Source: Oryzicola mucosus (GTDB taxonomy: Bacteria; Pseudomonadota; Alphaproteobacteria; Rhizobiales; Rhizobiaceae). Taken from it: a DNA stretch of 64,000 nt. Positions 18,792-28,068 of this stretch are shown here, one piece after another. The notes beneath the pieces were generated by a model. It saw only the letters and a list, made by a program, of their open reading frames with translations. It made no database searches and was not told the DNA's origin. Both the position numbers and the translations under genes were made by a program. How positions within the stretch are numbered: the first letter of the stretch is position 1; each line of letters opens with the position of its first letter. The DNA is taken from assembly GCF_014534685.1 (NCBI RefSeq), contig NZ_JACVVX010000006.1, positions 62,001 through 126,000 on the forward strand. The letters run 5' to 3'.

Positions 18792-19763
18792 TCACCAGCG
18801 GATCAGCACCGCGCCCCAGGTGAAGCCGCCACCCATGGCCTCCAGCATAACGAGGTCGCCTTTCTGGATGCGCCCGTCTGCAACAGCCACCGAAAGCGCA
18901 AGCGGGACGGACGCCGCCGAGGTGTTACCGTGGCGGTCGACGGTGATCACGACCTTCTCCTCGGCGATGCCGAGTTTCTTGGCCGATGCGTCGATGATGC
19001 GCTTGTTGGCCTGATGCGGCACGAACCAGTCGAGATCCTCAGCGGTGATGCCAGCCTGCCCGAACGTCTCCTCGATCACATCGGTGATCATGCCCACCGC
19101 GTGCTTGAAAACCTCCCGCCCCTCCATCCGAAGATGGCCGACTGTCTGGGTCGTCGAAGGGCCGCCGTCAACATACAGCTTTTCCTTGTGCGAACCGTCG
19201 GAACGCAGGCTCGAGGCAATGACGCCACGATCGGCGGATGTCCCTTCGCCCTCCACTGCCTCAACCACGATAGCCCCAGCGCCATCGCCGAACAGCACGC
19301 AGGTCCCGCGGTCGGTCCAATCGAGAATGCGGGAGAAGGTCTCTGAGCCGATCACCAGGACGCGTTTTGCCATCCCACTCTTGATGTAGACGTCCGCAGT
19401 CACCACCGCATAGACGAAGCCGCTGCACACCGCCTGCATATCGAAGGCGAAGCCATGGCGCATGCCGAGCCGATGCTGGATCTCCACCGCCGTCGCCGGA
19501 AACGTGTTGTTCGGGGTCGAGGTAGCAAGCACAATCAGGTCAATATCGTCAGGCTTCATGCCTGCGGCATCAAGGGCGGCGCGCGCAGCAGCCTCGCCGA
19601 GCGAGGCAGTCGTTTCGTCGTCAGAGGCGATGTGCCTCTGACGGATGCCGGTGCGCTGGGCGATCCACTCGTCCGACGTCTCGACCATGCCCTCGAAGTC
19701 GGCGTTCTTCATAATTCGCCGGGGTAGCGCCGAACCGACCCCGAGCACGACTGATCTGATCAC
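18792..19763 (-). CDS. fabH: Beta-ketoacyl-ACP synthase III
   Basis: Condenses acetyl-CoA with malonyl-ACP to start fatty-acid synthesis. The thiolase-fold protein is 323 residues, the normal length. The catalytic triad is visible: Cys113 in MQAVCSGF, His250 in [10 protein letters not shown] and Asn280 in RHGNTSAAS. The start codon lies 10 bp after the plsX stop on the same strand, so the two genes are almost certainly cotranscribed, as in many bacteria. Confidence 0.97.
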   Translation of the reverse strand: MIRSVVLGVGSALPRRIMKNADFEGMVETSDEWIAQRTGIRQRHIASDDETTASLGEAAARAALDAAGMKPDDIDLIVLATSTPNNTFPATAVEIQHRLGMRHGFAFDMQAVCSGFVYAVVTADVYIKSGMAKRVLVIGSETFSRILDWTDRGTCVLFGDGAGAIVVEAVEGEGTSADRGVIASSLRSDGSHKEKLYVDGGPSTTQTVGHLRMEGREVFKHAVGMITDVIEETFGQAGITAEDLDWFVPHQANKRIIDASAKKLGIAEEKVVITVDRHGNTSAASVPLALSVAVADGRIQKGDLVMLEAMGGGFTWGAVLIRW

Positions 19764-19773
19764 CCTTGGCTTC

Positions 19774-20838
19774 CTATTCCTGTTCGTCGGCGGTCGCGCT
19801 TCGTCTCACGGACGTGAGCGGATTGCGGGCATGGAACAGATCGAAGTCTGCTTCGATCCTGTCCAGCAGGCGGTTGCGGACCATATCATAGGCCATTTCG
19901 ATGGCTGCGGCGAAGCCATCCTGGTCGGCGCCGCCGTGGCTTTTCACCACGATGCCGTTGAGGCCGAGGAACACACCGCCATTGGCGCGGCGGACATCCA
20001 TCTTCTCGCGCAGGCTGTCAAACGCTGCCTTGGCGAAGAAATATCCGATTTTGGCCATCAGCGTTCGGCTCATAGCGGAGCGCAGATAACCAGCGATCTG
20101 ACGAGCGGTTCCTTCGGCTGTTTTCAGCGCGATGTTGCCGGCAAATCCTTCGGTGACCACGACGTCGACGGTGCCTCGACCAATATCGTCGCCTTCGACG
20201 AAACCCTGATAGTTCATCGAAGCAAGGTTGACTTCGCGCAGCAATTGCCCGGCTTCCTTGACCTCTTCCTGTCCCTTGACCTCTTCGACGCCGACATTCA
20301 GCAGCCCGACAGTCGGGCGCTCGATATCGAACAGAGCGCGGGCCATGCCAGTGCCGAGAATGGCGAAATCGATGAGTTGGTGAGCATCCGCCCCAATCGT
20401 GGCGCCGACATCGAGCACTACACTCTCGCCGCGCGTCGTCGGCCAGATCGCCGCAATCGCCGGACGGTCGATCGTTGCCATGGTGCGCAGGCAGAATTTG
20501 GACATCGCCATCAGCGCGCCCGTATTGCCGGCGGAAACGCAGGCATCGGCCTGGCCGGTCTTCACCGCCTCGATGGCGCGCCACATCGATGACTTCCAGC
20601 GGCCATGACGCAAGGCTTGGCTGGGCTTGTCGTCCATACGCACGGAAATCTCGGCGTGAAAGAATTCGCTGATTTCAGCCAGCCGGGGATGTTTTTCCAG
20701 CTCGGGACGAACCGCCTCGTCGCGCCCGAAAATGATGAAGCGGATATCGCTTCGGCGCGTCGCCACGGCGGCAAGAGCGGGGATGACCACGCTCGGTCCG
20801 TGGTCGCCGCCCATGGCATCGATGGAAATTCTGATCAC
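19774..20838 (-). CDS. plsX: Phosphate acyltransferase PlsX
   Basis: Protein of 354 residues that converts acyl-ACP to acyl-phosphate for the PlsY step of phospholipid synthesis. The N-terminal signature [16 protein letters not shown] and the internal [11 protein letters not shown] and [18 protein letters not shown] blocks are characteristic. It precedes fabH by 10 bp. The upstream yceD-like gene is on the same strand, but no rpmF lies between them, unlike the yceD-rpmF-plsX-fabH order of enterobacteria. Confidence 0.97.
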   Translation of the reverse strand: MIRISIDAMGGDHGPSVVIPALAAVATRRSDIRFIIFGRDEAVRPELEKHPRLAEISEFFHAEISVRMDDKPSQALRHGRWKSSMWRAIEAVKTGQADACVSAGNTGALMAMSKFCLRTMATIDRPAIAAIWPTTRGESVVLDVGATIGADAHQLIDFAILGTGMARALFDIERPTVGLLNVGVEEVKGQEEVKEAGQLLREVNLASMNYQGFVEGDDIGRGTVDVVVTEGFAGNIALKTAEGTARQIAGYLRSAMSRTLMAKIGYFFAKAAFDSLREKMDVRRANGGVFLGLNGIVVKSHGGADQDGFAAAIEMAYDMVRNRLLDRIEADFDLFHARNPLTSVRRSATADEQE

Positions 20839-20953
20839 GCGACGGTCATCTCACAGTTGGCATAGCGGGACTTGAAGCGTGCCCGCGAAAGTTTGGCGAA
20901 AATAGCGGTTTTGATCCGCCTTACAACGGCATTTCGCAAAAGGTCTGCCGATT

Positions 20954-21508
20954 TCAGAGTTTTCGCGACAAATCGCGGAGCTTTTTCTGGAACTCTGTCT
21001 CTTCCTTTTCCTCGACCTCGCCATCCGAAAATTCGGCCGAAATGCCTGGTTTGCGAGGATAGGGATCGATGGCGAGGCCGAAGAACTCTTCCACAAGGGC
21101 GCCGACATCAATCACATCGCCAGAAAACACCTCCGGACTGTCGGGGCCGTCGGCATCAAGCAGTATTTCGCCGCCTTCGTTGAAACCCTGGCGGCCAAGC
21201 TTTGAGTCTTCCGGCAAGAAGACCGATTCAACGGGTTCATCGATTCTGGCTTCGATCGGATCGAGCGTGACGATGCACGCCTGGGTGATCCTTGCACGGA
21301 CGAAGCCTGAAACCCTCACGCCGTTTCTTTTCCAGGAGGTAACATGGACGTCCGCATGGAGTGATTCGACGGAAAGCAATTCATGCAGCCCAGCTAGTGC
21401 GGCGCGCTGCTTTTCGTTGGCGTCGATCACCACCGGCATGCCTTTGTGAGGCAGGCGGGCGACATTGACGGGAAACGATATCGGGCTTTGTGTCTCGTCC
21501 TGGTTCAT
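20954..21508 (-). CDS. YceD/DUF177 family protein
   Basis: DUF177 (YceD) protein of 184 residues; in other organisms family members are linked to 23S rRNA accumulation and co-occur with rpmF and plsX. The central RVSGFVRARITQACIVTLDPIEARIDEPV block with a conserved Cys, the later FSGDVIDVGALVEEFFGLAIDPYPRKPG and the C-terminal FQKKLRDLSRKL are typical. Its ATG overlaps the stop codon of the upstream chaperone gene by 4 bp, implying translational coupling. Confidence 0.88.
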   Translation of the reverse strand: MNQDETQSPISFPVNVARLPHKGMPVVIDANEKQRAALAGLHELLSVESLHADVHVTSWKRNGVRVSGFVRARITQACIVTLDPIEARIDEPVESVFLPEDSKLGRQGFNEGGEILLDADGPDSPEVFSGDVIDVGALVEEFFGLAIDPYPRKPGISAEFSDGEVEEKEETEFQKKLRDLSRKL

Positions 21509-22062
21509 GCGTCGCTCTCCTGTCCGGCGTTCGCCTCGGCATAGTTCAGACGACCCGAGCAGATATCGTCCGTCCGCTGGTTTGCCAAGGCATGGACCGT
21601 TCGGAACACATAGTCCGCCAGTTCAGCGGATTCGGGCCAGTCCTTGGCCTCGGGACGCACATTGCGGGCAAGAGCCGCAGCAAGAGCAGGAGCATCGCTG
21701 GCATCTATGGCGTCGGCATAAGAAGCCGTGCGTCCGTAAAACATGCGCGCCAGCTTCTTCATCCGCTTCGGCACCCCGGCATCGCCAATGCCGAATTCGC
21801 GCAGCGAATGATCAACGTCGAGAAAAAACTCGTCGATGAGGTTCTGCGCCACTTCGCGCGCCGCCCCGTTCTCGTCGCGAAGCCGGTGCTGCAGCAAGAA
21901 CATGTGCAAGGACAGCATCTCAAAGCGGCCCAACGGCGAATCTGGCACTTGCCAGTGCGAATAAAACGCAGGCTGCCGCGCCGCCGCCACGATTTCTGCG
22001 TACAGCGCATCAGTGATAGCTCGGTTTGCGCGATTTTTTCCGCTAAACAGGCTCTTAAACAT
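21505..22062 (-). CDS. Ubiquinol-cytochrome c chaperone family protein
   Basis: The 185-residue protein is related to the CBP3/UQCC1 chaperone, which in mitochondria assists cytochrome b synthesis for complex III. Family blocks include LYAEIVAAARQPAFYSHWQVPDS, GRFEMLSLHMFLLQHRL and NLIDEFFLDVDHSLREFGIGD. The true start gives MFKSLFSG behind GGAGG; a much longer in-frame extension would run through the divergent bamE promoter. It overlaps the downstream yceD-like gene by 4 bp. Confidence 0.87.
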   Translation of the reverse strand: MFKSLFSGKNRANRAITDALYAEIVAAARQPAFYSHWQVPDSPLGRFEMLSLHMFLLQHRLRDENGAAREVAQNLIDEFFLDVDHSLREFGIGDAGVPKRMKKLARMFYGRTASYADAIDASDAPALAAALARNVRPEAKDWPESAELADYVFRTVHALANQRTDDICSGRLNYAEANAGQESDA

Positions 22063-22174
22063 GATCTGGGGCCTCCCGAGGACCTGTTTCGTAGTCGGCC
22101 CTGTGTTGCATCGGCGCGAAAGCTGGTTTACCGGTTTTGCGCCTTGGTGCAAGCCGGGCCTGACGTCCGACCTG

Positions 22175-22714
22175 ATGGAGTTGTTGTTGCGCTCGCTGAA
22201 ATTCAAGACGACACTTTCGCCCAGCCCCATCGGCTTTGTCTCGCTGATCCTGGCCGCCGCTGCCCTTTCGGGCTGCAACACCGCCAAGACCTTTGGCGAC
22301 GTGACGCCCGGCGAGACGCTGACACAAGGCTACGTCATCGACCAGGGCGCCATTGACCTGGTTCCCGTCGGTTCCAGCCGTGAACAGGTGTTGCTCGCAC
22401 TCGGCTCGCCGTCGACCACGGCGACGTTCGACAACGAGGTCTTCTACTACATCTCCCAGACGCGCCGACGCGCAGTGGCTTTTGCCAAGCCGAAACTTGT
22501 CGACCAGAAGATTCTTGCGGTTTATTTCGGTGCCGATGGCCGCGTGACCCAGATCGCACATTATGGGCTGAAGGACGGCAAAGTGTTCGACTTCATCACC
22601 CGCACCACGCCGACCGGCGGCAAGGACATGAACTTCCTCGGCCAGCTTCTCAGCGGCGCCAGCAAGATGGGCGCCGGTGCTGCCAGCACACTGCTCGGCG
22701 GCGGCGGGCTGTAG
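22175..22714 (+). CDS. Outer-membrane lipoprotein of the BamE/OmlA family
   Basis: Lipoprotein of about 179 residues with a signal peptide and lipobox LSGC. The BamE/SmpA fold follows, with the conserved loop VPVGSSREQVLLALGSPSTTATFDNEVFYYIS. BamE stabilises the BAM complex that inserts outer-membrane barrels. The C-terminal extension (about 60 residues, Gly/Ala-rich end) is longer than in E. coli BamE but usual for OmlA proteins of alphaproteobacteria. The start is not certain: the ATG at 22175 has a weak ribosome-binding site, and in-frame TTG codons follow closely. It is divergent from the bc1-chaperone gene. Confidence 0.88.
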   Translation: MELLLRSLKFKTTLSPSPIGFVSLILAAAALSGCNTAKTFGDVTPGETLTQGYVIDQGAIDLVPVGSSREQVLLALGSPSTTATFDNEVFYYISQTRRRAVAFAKPKLVDQKILAVYFGADGRVTQIAHYGLKDGKVFDFITRTTPTGGKDMNFLGQLLSGASKMGAGAASTLLGGGGL

Positions 22715-22761
22715 CTTCCCATTCGGACCGGCTCATCCGGTTCCGCAAGTTCTCAGGCAGC

Positions 22762-22793
22762 AAAAACCCGCGGGAGCGATCCCGCGGGTTTTT
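22762..22793. terminator. Bidirectional terminator between the BamE-family gene and hppA
   Basis: A perfect 14-bp stem (AAAAACCCGCGGGA/TCCCGCGGGTTTTT) with a GCGA tetraloop and A/T runs on both sides lies between two convergent genes. Confidence 0.92.
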
Positions 22794-22819
22794 CATGTTC
22801 AGCTTTGCCGAACGGCGAA

Positions 22820-24961
22820 TCAGCCGTGTGCCAGAACCGCCAGCAGGAGAAGGGCGACGATGTTGGTGATCTTGATCGCCGGATTGACGGCTGGACCGGC
22901 TGTGTCCTTATAAGGATCGCCGACCGTATCGCCGGTCACGGAAGCCTTATGCGCTTCCGAGCCCTTCATATGCTTGACGCCATCCTTGTCGGTGAAACCG
23001 TCCTCGAACGACTTCTTGGCGTTGTCCCAGGCACCGCCGCCTGATGTCATCGAAATGGCGACGAAGAGGCCGTTGACGATGACGCCGAGCAACGACGCGC
23101 CGAGCGCGGCGAAGGCCGATGCCTTGGAGCCCGAGATCAGCAGCACGCCGAAATAGACGACCAATGGCGCCAAAACGGGCAGCAGCGAGGGGATGATCAT
23201 CTCCTTGATCGCCGCCTTGGTCAGGATGTCGACGGCGCGCGCATAGTTCGGCTTGGAGGTGCCGGCCATGATGCCCGGATCCTCGCGGAACTGCTTGCGA
23301 ACTTCCTCGACGATCGACCCCGCGGCACGCCCCACGGCGGTCATCGCGATGCCGCCGAAGAGATAGGGAATCAGGCCGCCGAAGATCAGCCCGGACACGA
23401 CGTAGGGATTGGAAAGATCGAAGGAAACCGGCCCCATATCGGCGAAGTAAGGGAATTGAGTCGGATTCGCCGCAAAATATTGCAGGTCGTAGCTGTAGGC
23501 TGCAAACAGCACCAGCGCGCCGAGGCCCGCCGAGCCGATGGCATAGCCCTTGGTGACCGCCTTGGTGGTGTTGCCGACCGCGTCGAGCGCATCCGTGGAA
23601 TGGCGCACTTCTTTCGGCAGGCCGGCCATTTCGGCGATGCCGCCGGCATTGTCTGTGACCGGTCCGAACGCGTCGAGCGCCACGATCATGCCGGCCAGGC
23701 CGAGCATGGTGGTGACGGCAATCGCCGTTCCGAACAGGCCGGCAAGCTGGAAGGTGGAGATGATGCCGCCGACGATGACGATTGCCGGCAATGCGGTCGA
23801 TTCGAGCGATACCGCCAGGCCCTGGATGACGTTGGTGCCATGACCGGTCACGGATGCCTGGGCGATGGAGTTTACGGGGCGCTTGTTGGTGCCGGTGTAG
23901 TATTCGGTAATCACGACGATGAGGCCGGTCACGACGAGGCCCACAAGGCCACATGTGAACAGGCTCGTCCCGGTGATATCCATGCCGTTGGCGGTGCCGA
24001 TGCTACCCCAGCCTATGGTCAGCGTCGTTGCGATAGCAAGACCGACGATGGACAGAAGTCCGGTCACGATCAGGCCCTTGTAGAGAGCGCCCATGATCGA
24101 GCCGTTCGAGCCTAGCTTGACGAAAAAGGTTCCGACGATCGAGGTGATGATGCAGGTGCCGCAAATCGCAAGCGGATAGAGCATCACGTCGGACAAGACG
24201 GTGGTGCCGGCAAAGAAGATCGCGCCCAACACCATGGTCGCCACGACGGTCACCGCGTAGGTCTCGAACAGGTCGGCCGCCATGCCGGCGCAGTCGCCGA
24301 CATTATCGCCGACATTGTCGGCGATGGTAGCGGGATTGCGAGGGTCGTCTTCAGGGATGCCAGCCTCAACCTTGCCGACGAGATCGCCGCCGACATCCGC
24401 CCCCTTGGTGAAGATGCCGCCACCCAGACGGGCGAAGATCGAGATCAGGGACGCACCGAAGCCGAGCGACACCAAGGCGTCGACCACCGTGCGGTCGCCA
24501 GGCGCATACCCCATGAACGACGTCAGCACGAGATAATAGACCGCAACCCCCAGGAGCGCGAGGCCAGCGACCAGCATGCCGGTGATGGCGCCAGATTTAA
24601 AGGCGATGTCGAGGCCTGCGGCGAGGCTGTTGGAAGCGGCCTGCGCCGTGCGCACATTGGCTCGGACCGAGACATGCATGCCGATGAAACCTGCCGCGCC
24701 CGACAAGACCGCTCCAATCAGGAAACCGATCGCGGCTGTGCCCGAAAGCAGCCACCAGGCGAGCAGAAAGACGATGACGCCGACAATGGCGATGGTGGTG
24801 TATTGGCGCGCCAGATAGGCTTGGGCGCCTTCGCGGATGGCTGCGGAAATTTCCTGCATGCGCGCATTGCCCTGGTCGGCAGAAAGCACCGACTGTGTCG
24901 CCCAAAAAGCGTACACGACAGAAAGCAGGCCGCAGGCAATGACAACGTAAAGCATGGTCAT
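22820..24961 (-). CDS. hppA: Proton-translocating pyrophosphatase, K+-independent type
   Basis: Membrane H+-PPase of 713 residues and about 16 helices that couples pyrophosphate hydrolysis to proton pumping. Substrate-binding segments [24 protein letters not shown] and [21 protein letters not shown] are intact, as is the later [15 protein letters not shown]. The segment [18 protein letters not shown] has Lys where K+-dependent enzymes have Ala (GNTTAA), which by the known rule marks the K+-independent class. The ATG giving MTMLYVV behind AGGGAAG was chosen; the 45-codon upstream extension is Arg/Cys-rich and unlike protein. It has its own 3' terminator. Confidence 0.96.
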   Translation of the reverse strand: MTMLYVVIACGLLSVVYAFWATQSVLSADQGNARMQEISAAIREGAQAYLARQYTTIAIVGVIVFLLAWWLLSGTAAIGFLIGAVLSGAAGFIGMHVSVRANVRTAQAASNSLAAGLDIAFKSGAITGMLVAGLALLGVAVYYLVLTSFMGYAPGDRTVVDALVSLGFGASLISIFARLGGGIFTKGADVGGDLVGKVEAGIPEDDPRNPATIADNVGDNVGDCAGMAADLFETYAVTVVATMVLGAIFFAGTTVLSDVMLYPLAICGTCIITSIVGTFFVKLGSNGSIMGALYKGLIVTGLLSIVGLAIATTLTIGWGSIGTANGMDITGTSLFTCGLVGLVVTGLIVVITEYYTGTNKRPVNSIAQASVTGHGTNVIQGLAVSLESTALPAIVIVGGIISTFQLAGLFGTAIAVTTMLGLAGMIVALDAFGPVTDNAGGIAEMAGLPKEVRHSTDALDAVGNTTKAVTKGYAIGSAGLGALVLFAAYSYDLQYFAANPTQFPYFADMGPVSFDLSNPYVVSGLIFGGLIPYLFGGIAMTAVGRAAGSIVEEVRKQFREDPGIMAGTSKPNYARAVDILTKAAIKEMIIPSLLPVLAPLVVYFGVLLISGSKASAFAALGASLLGVIVNGLFVAISMTSGGGAWDNAKKSFEDGFTDKDGVKHMKGSEAHKASVTGDTVGDPYKDTAGPAVNPAIKITNIVALLLLAVLAHG

Positions 24962-25121
24962 GCCAGTTCTTCCCTGATTGTGCCCGGAATAACCCCTCCC
25001 CGGGCTGCTGAGGCAGAGCCGCTGCCTCCTCCGGCATGTCGGCACACACCGCAAACTATCCGAAGCGCATGACGCGGCGTCAAGCCCCGTCCTCACCGCC
25101 TTCGTGTTTCGCCGTCATAGA

Positions 25122-25616
25122 TCACGCGCGGTCGGGATCCGGCTGCATAACGAAAATCAAGACCGCGAGAATGCTGATGTAGAATCGGAAAGCCGCTTCC
25201 TGGCCATTCCAGGTCTCTGACTGCCACATGGCAAACCATTCGCCGCCTATTGCCATGAAGCCCAGAAACCAGACAAGAAAGCCCATGGTGGCGCCGATAA
25301 CCATAAAATCCTTGGCTTTCTGGAACTCTTGGGCCGGCGCACTCCGCGCCTGCCAAAGTTTAAAGGCGGCCAGCAGAAACAGGACGCAAGTGACCCCTTC
25401 GCCGAAGATGATCAACCAGTATCCGGCTGTCCATAGCGAAGGATTGGTGATGGAGCGATACATCAACGCGTTGCCTGGAAAGGTCGTGTCCATGCTCAGC
25501 ACATGCTGCACGAACGCGTAGTTCGATCCATAGTCGCTGACGTTGCCGAAGGTTACCAGGAAGGCGAAGATCGCGAGGCAAAAGCACATGACAATCTTGC
25601 AGACGCGCGTGATCAT
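25122..25616 (-). CDS. DUF2165 family small integral membrane protein
   Basis: Protein of 164 residues with four predicted transmembrane helices. It carries the family pattern NYAFVQHVLSMDTTFPGNALMYRSI in the first loop and WFLGFMAIGGEWFAMWQSETWNGQEAAFRF before the last helix. Function is unknown. The start lies behind a consensus GGAGGAATT. It stands alone between hppA and the MFS gene, with about 100 bp on its 5' side. Confidence 0.88.
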   Translation of the reverse strand: MITRVCKIVMCFCLAIFAFLVTFGNVSDYGSNYAFVQHVLSMDTTFPGNALMYRSITNPSLWTAGYWLIIFGEGVTCVLFLLAAFKLWQARSAPAQEFQKAKDFMVIGATMGFLVWFLGFMAIGGEWFAMWQSETWNGQEAAFRFYISILAVLIFVMQPDPDRA

Positions 25617-25712
25617 GACGGAATTCCTCCTCCGCTTCAGTCGAAGCGTAAAGAGAATCGCCGAGTCGCGCTAGCGCCGCAACAAGAGTACGGCGTTAAG
25701 CTTTTACCCAGA

Positions 25713-26930
25713 TCAATGAGCGGATAGCTCGGCTGCACCGCTCCGCTTGATAGCGAAGAGCCAGGCCAAGGCGGCGAGGCAGATCGCGCAGACCGGGAAA
25801 ACGATCCAGTTCAGCATCTCCCAGCCATAGGCATTGTAGACGATGCCCGACATCAGCGAGGCGAAGGCGACGGAGCCGAACAGCACGAAATCGTGGAAGC
25901 CCTGCGCCTTGGCTTTTTCTTCCGGCCGATAGCTGCTCGCAACGATTGCGGTTGCGCCAATGAAGCCGAAATTCCAGCCAAGCCCCAGGAGGATGAGCGA
26001 CGTCCAGAACTGCCAGAGCTGGATACCGGACAGGGCAACGAGCGCACAGACGATCAGTAGCAAGACGCCCACGGCCACGACACGTTCGGCGCCGAAGCGT
26101 TGTATGATGCGGCCGGTGAAGAAACTCGGGCCGAACATCGCCATGACGTGCCAGGAGATGCCGAGCGTCGCCTGGTCGACCGAGAAGCCGCAACCCACCA
26201 TCGCCAGCGGTGCGCCGGTCATGACGAAGCTCATCAGCATATAGGTACAGACCCCACATATCAGGGCAGCGGCGAACTTCGGACGGCGCACGACGGTCCA
26301 TAGCGAGGTTTTGGGCGCGGAGACTCTGGAAGCAGGCGGCAGCGGTTCATGCACGCGCAGGAAAGACAGGATGACGGCGCCGACCACGGCGAGACCGATG
26401 ATGGCGACAAACGCTCCTGCGAACAGCGTGGGTTCGAGCAGGTCCCGCGTGAAGATGACGATCTGCGGTCCCAGGATGGCTGTAACGATCCCGCCGGCGA
26501 GAACGAGGGAAATGGCCTTCGCCTTGAATTGCGGCGGCGCGTTGTCGGCCGCGGCGAAGCGGAACTGTTGCACGAACGATCCGCCGATGCCGACCAGCAT
26601 CGCACCGATGACGAACAGCCAGAACTCGCCGCGAAACAGCGCAAGTGTCGTGATGCCGCCGCCCGCGGCAGTCAGGATGGTTCCAAACTGAAAGCCCTGG
26701 CGTAGCCCAAGGGCGCGGACGATCGCGGCTGCGGGGATCGCGCCAAGCGCCACGCCAAGGTTGAAACTGGTGACGGGCAGCGTCGCAAGCGACTTGTCTG
26801 CACCGAGCAGATATTGTCCGGCCAGAGCGCCCATCGATAGCACAATCGGCACCGCGGAGCCGATGACAGCTTGCGCCGAAGCCAGAATGAGGGCCGTGCG
26901 GCGGACCTCTGCCTCGGCAGCCAAGCTCAT
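25713..26930 (-). CDS. MFS transporter
   Basis: Major-facilitator carrier of 405 residues with 12 predicted membrane helices in two halves joined by a cytoplasmic loop (about residues 195-215). The N-half has the loop [12 protein letters not shown] at the motif A position, in reduced form. The substrate cannot be told from the sequence. Its ATG overlaps the nusB stop codon by 4 bp, so it is probably the last gene of a ribH-nusB-MFS transcript, an unusual pairing of a carrier with riboflavin and antitermination genes. Confidence 0.87.
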   Translation of the reverse strand: MSLAAEAEVRRTALILASAQAVIGSAVPIVLSMGALAGQYLLGADKSLATLPVTSFNLGVALGAIPAAAIVRALGLRQGFQFGTILTAAGGGITTLALFRGEFWLFVIGAMLVGIGGSFVQQFRFAAADNAPPQFKAKAISLVLAGGIVTAILGPQIVIFTRDLLEPTLFAGAFVAIIGLAVVGAVILSFLRVHEPLPPASRVSAPKTSLWTVVRRPKFAAALICGVCTYMLMSFVMTGAPLAMVGCGFSVDQATLGISWHVMAMFGPSFFTGRIIQRFGAERVVAVGVLLLIVCALVALSGIQLWQFWTSLILLGLGWNFGFIGATAIVASSYRPEEKAKAQGFHDFVLFGSVAFASLMSGIVYNAYGWEMLNWIVFPVCAICLAALAWLFAIKRSGAAELSAH

Positions 26931-27427
26931 CTGGCGTCCTTACCCCGGCCCTCCCCGCGCAAGCGGCGGGCGACTCGGTCAAGCACAGCGTTGACGAGCT
27001 TCGGCTCGTCCTCTGCATAAAACGCCTTGGCGATGTCGATATATTCCGAGACGATGACGGCAACCGGCACGTCCTGACGCTTCATCAGCTCATAGACGCC
27101 GGCGCGCAAGATGGCGCGCAAGGTAGAATCCAGCCGTGAAAGCGGCCAGTCTTCCGTCAAAGACTCGCGGATGACAGGATCGACCGTCTTCTGGTTCTCG
27201 ACTACGCCCGCGAGAATGGCGCGGAACCATTGCGCATCGGCCTCGCGATAAAGCGCGCCGTCCACTTCCTTGCCGAGGCGGAACGCTTCATACTCGGCTG
27301 TCGTCTCCAAGAGCCCGGTGCCGGCAACATCCATCTGGTACAGAGCCTGCACGGCGGCGAGGCGCGCAGCACCCCGTTTGTTGGCTTGGCGCGGCTGGTC
27401 CGGCTGGCTATCAGGGGAACGTGTCAC
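26927..27427 (-). CDS. nusB: Transcription antitermination protein NusB
   Basis: RNA-binding all-helical protein of 166 residues that joins NusE (S10) on boxA RNA during rRNA antitermination. Conserved parts are [17 protein letters not shown] near the N-terminus, [22 protein letters not shown] and [16 protein letters not shown] in the C-terminal half. It starts with GTG behind GGGAG, 5 bp after ribH, and overlaps the downstream MFS gene by 4 bp. The ribH-nusB pair is widespread in alphaproteobacteria. Confidence 0.95.
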   Translation of the reverse strand: MTRSPDSQPDQPRQANKRGAARLAAVQALYQMDVAGTGLLETTAEYEAFRLGKEVDGALYREADAQWFRAILAGVVENQKTVDPVIRESLTEDWPLSRLDSTLRAILRAGVYELMKRQDVPVAVIVSEYIDIAKAFYAEDEPKLVNAVLDRVARRLRGEGRGKDAR

Positions 27428-27432
27428 GATAG

Positions 27433-27888
27433 TCAGGCTCCCAACTGCTCGCGCACCGCGATCATCGTCAAGGCTGCGCGAGCGGCGAAACCGCCCTTGT
27501 CGCCTTCGCTGCGACGCGCGCGCGCCCAGGCCTGTTCTTCGTCTTCAGTCGTCAGGATGCCATTGCCGATGGCGAGGGATTCGTCGACCGAAAGCTGCAT
27601 CAGGCCGCGCGCGGATTCATTGGCCACGATCTCGAAATGATAGGTCTCGCCGCGAATGATGGTACCGAGCGCAACGAAGCCGTCATAGTCGGTTCCGCCG
27701 TTTTCAGCCGCGTCCAAGGCAAAGGAAATGACGGCGGGAACTTCCAGTGCACCGGGCACCGTGATGACGTCGAAAGCTGCGCCGGCAGCGCTGAGCGCAT
27801 CCTTTGCGCCCTCAAGCAGGGCGTCGGCAAGATCGTCGTAGAAACGGGCTTCCACGATCAGAAGTTTGAGCTGCTTGGGCTTCGACAT
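27433..27888 (-). CDS. ribH: 6,7-dimethyl-8-ribityllumazine synthase
   Basis: Lumazine synthase of 151 residues, catalysing the penultimate step of riboflavin synthesis. Visible blocks are the N-terminal strand [20 protein letters not shown], the phosphate-binding [15 protein letters not shown], and [24 protein letters not shown] with the catalytic His. The ATG giving MSKPKQLK lies behind GGAGAG. A much longer open frame upstream is not used. No FMN riboswitch is seen in the 180 bp to the divergent autotransporter gene. Confidence 0.95.
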   Translation of the reverse strand: MSKPKQLKLLIVEARFYDDLADALLEGAKDALSAAGAAFDVITVPGALEVPAVISFALDAAENGGTDYDGFVALGTIIRGETYHFEIVANESARGLMQLSVDESLAIGNGILTTEDEEQAWARARRSEGDKGGFAARAALTMIAVREQLGA

Positions 27889-28068
27889 ATTCACTCTCCG
27901 GCAGAGGCGGTGACTTAGGCCGAACACAGGGAGACCGCAAGCCGTTCGTTTGCATATCTCATCTGCCGGGATGGCTGATCTGGCGGAAACCGCAAGCCTC
28001 CCGCAAGCCACGAAGCCTAAGCGGGACATGCTGGGCTTTGTCCATATTGTCCACGATTCGCAGCAGAA

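Noticed and set aside
27889-28068. Possible FMN riboswitch before ribH
   Set aside because: None of the conserved RFN-element blocks could be found in the gap, which also serves the divergent autotransporter.
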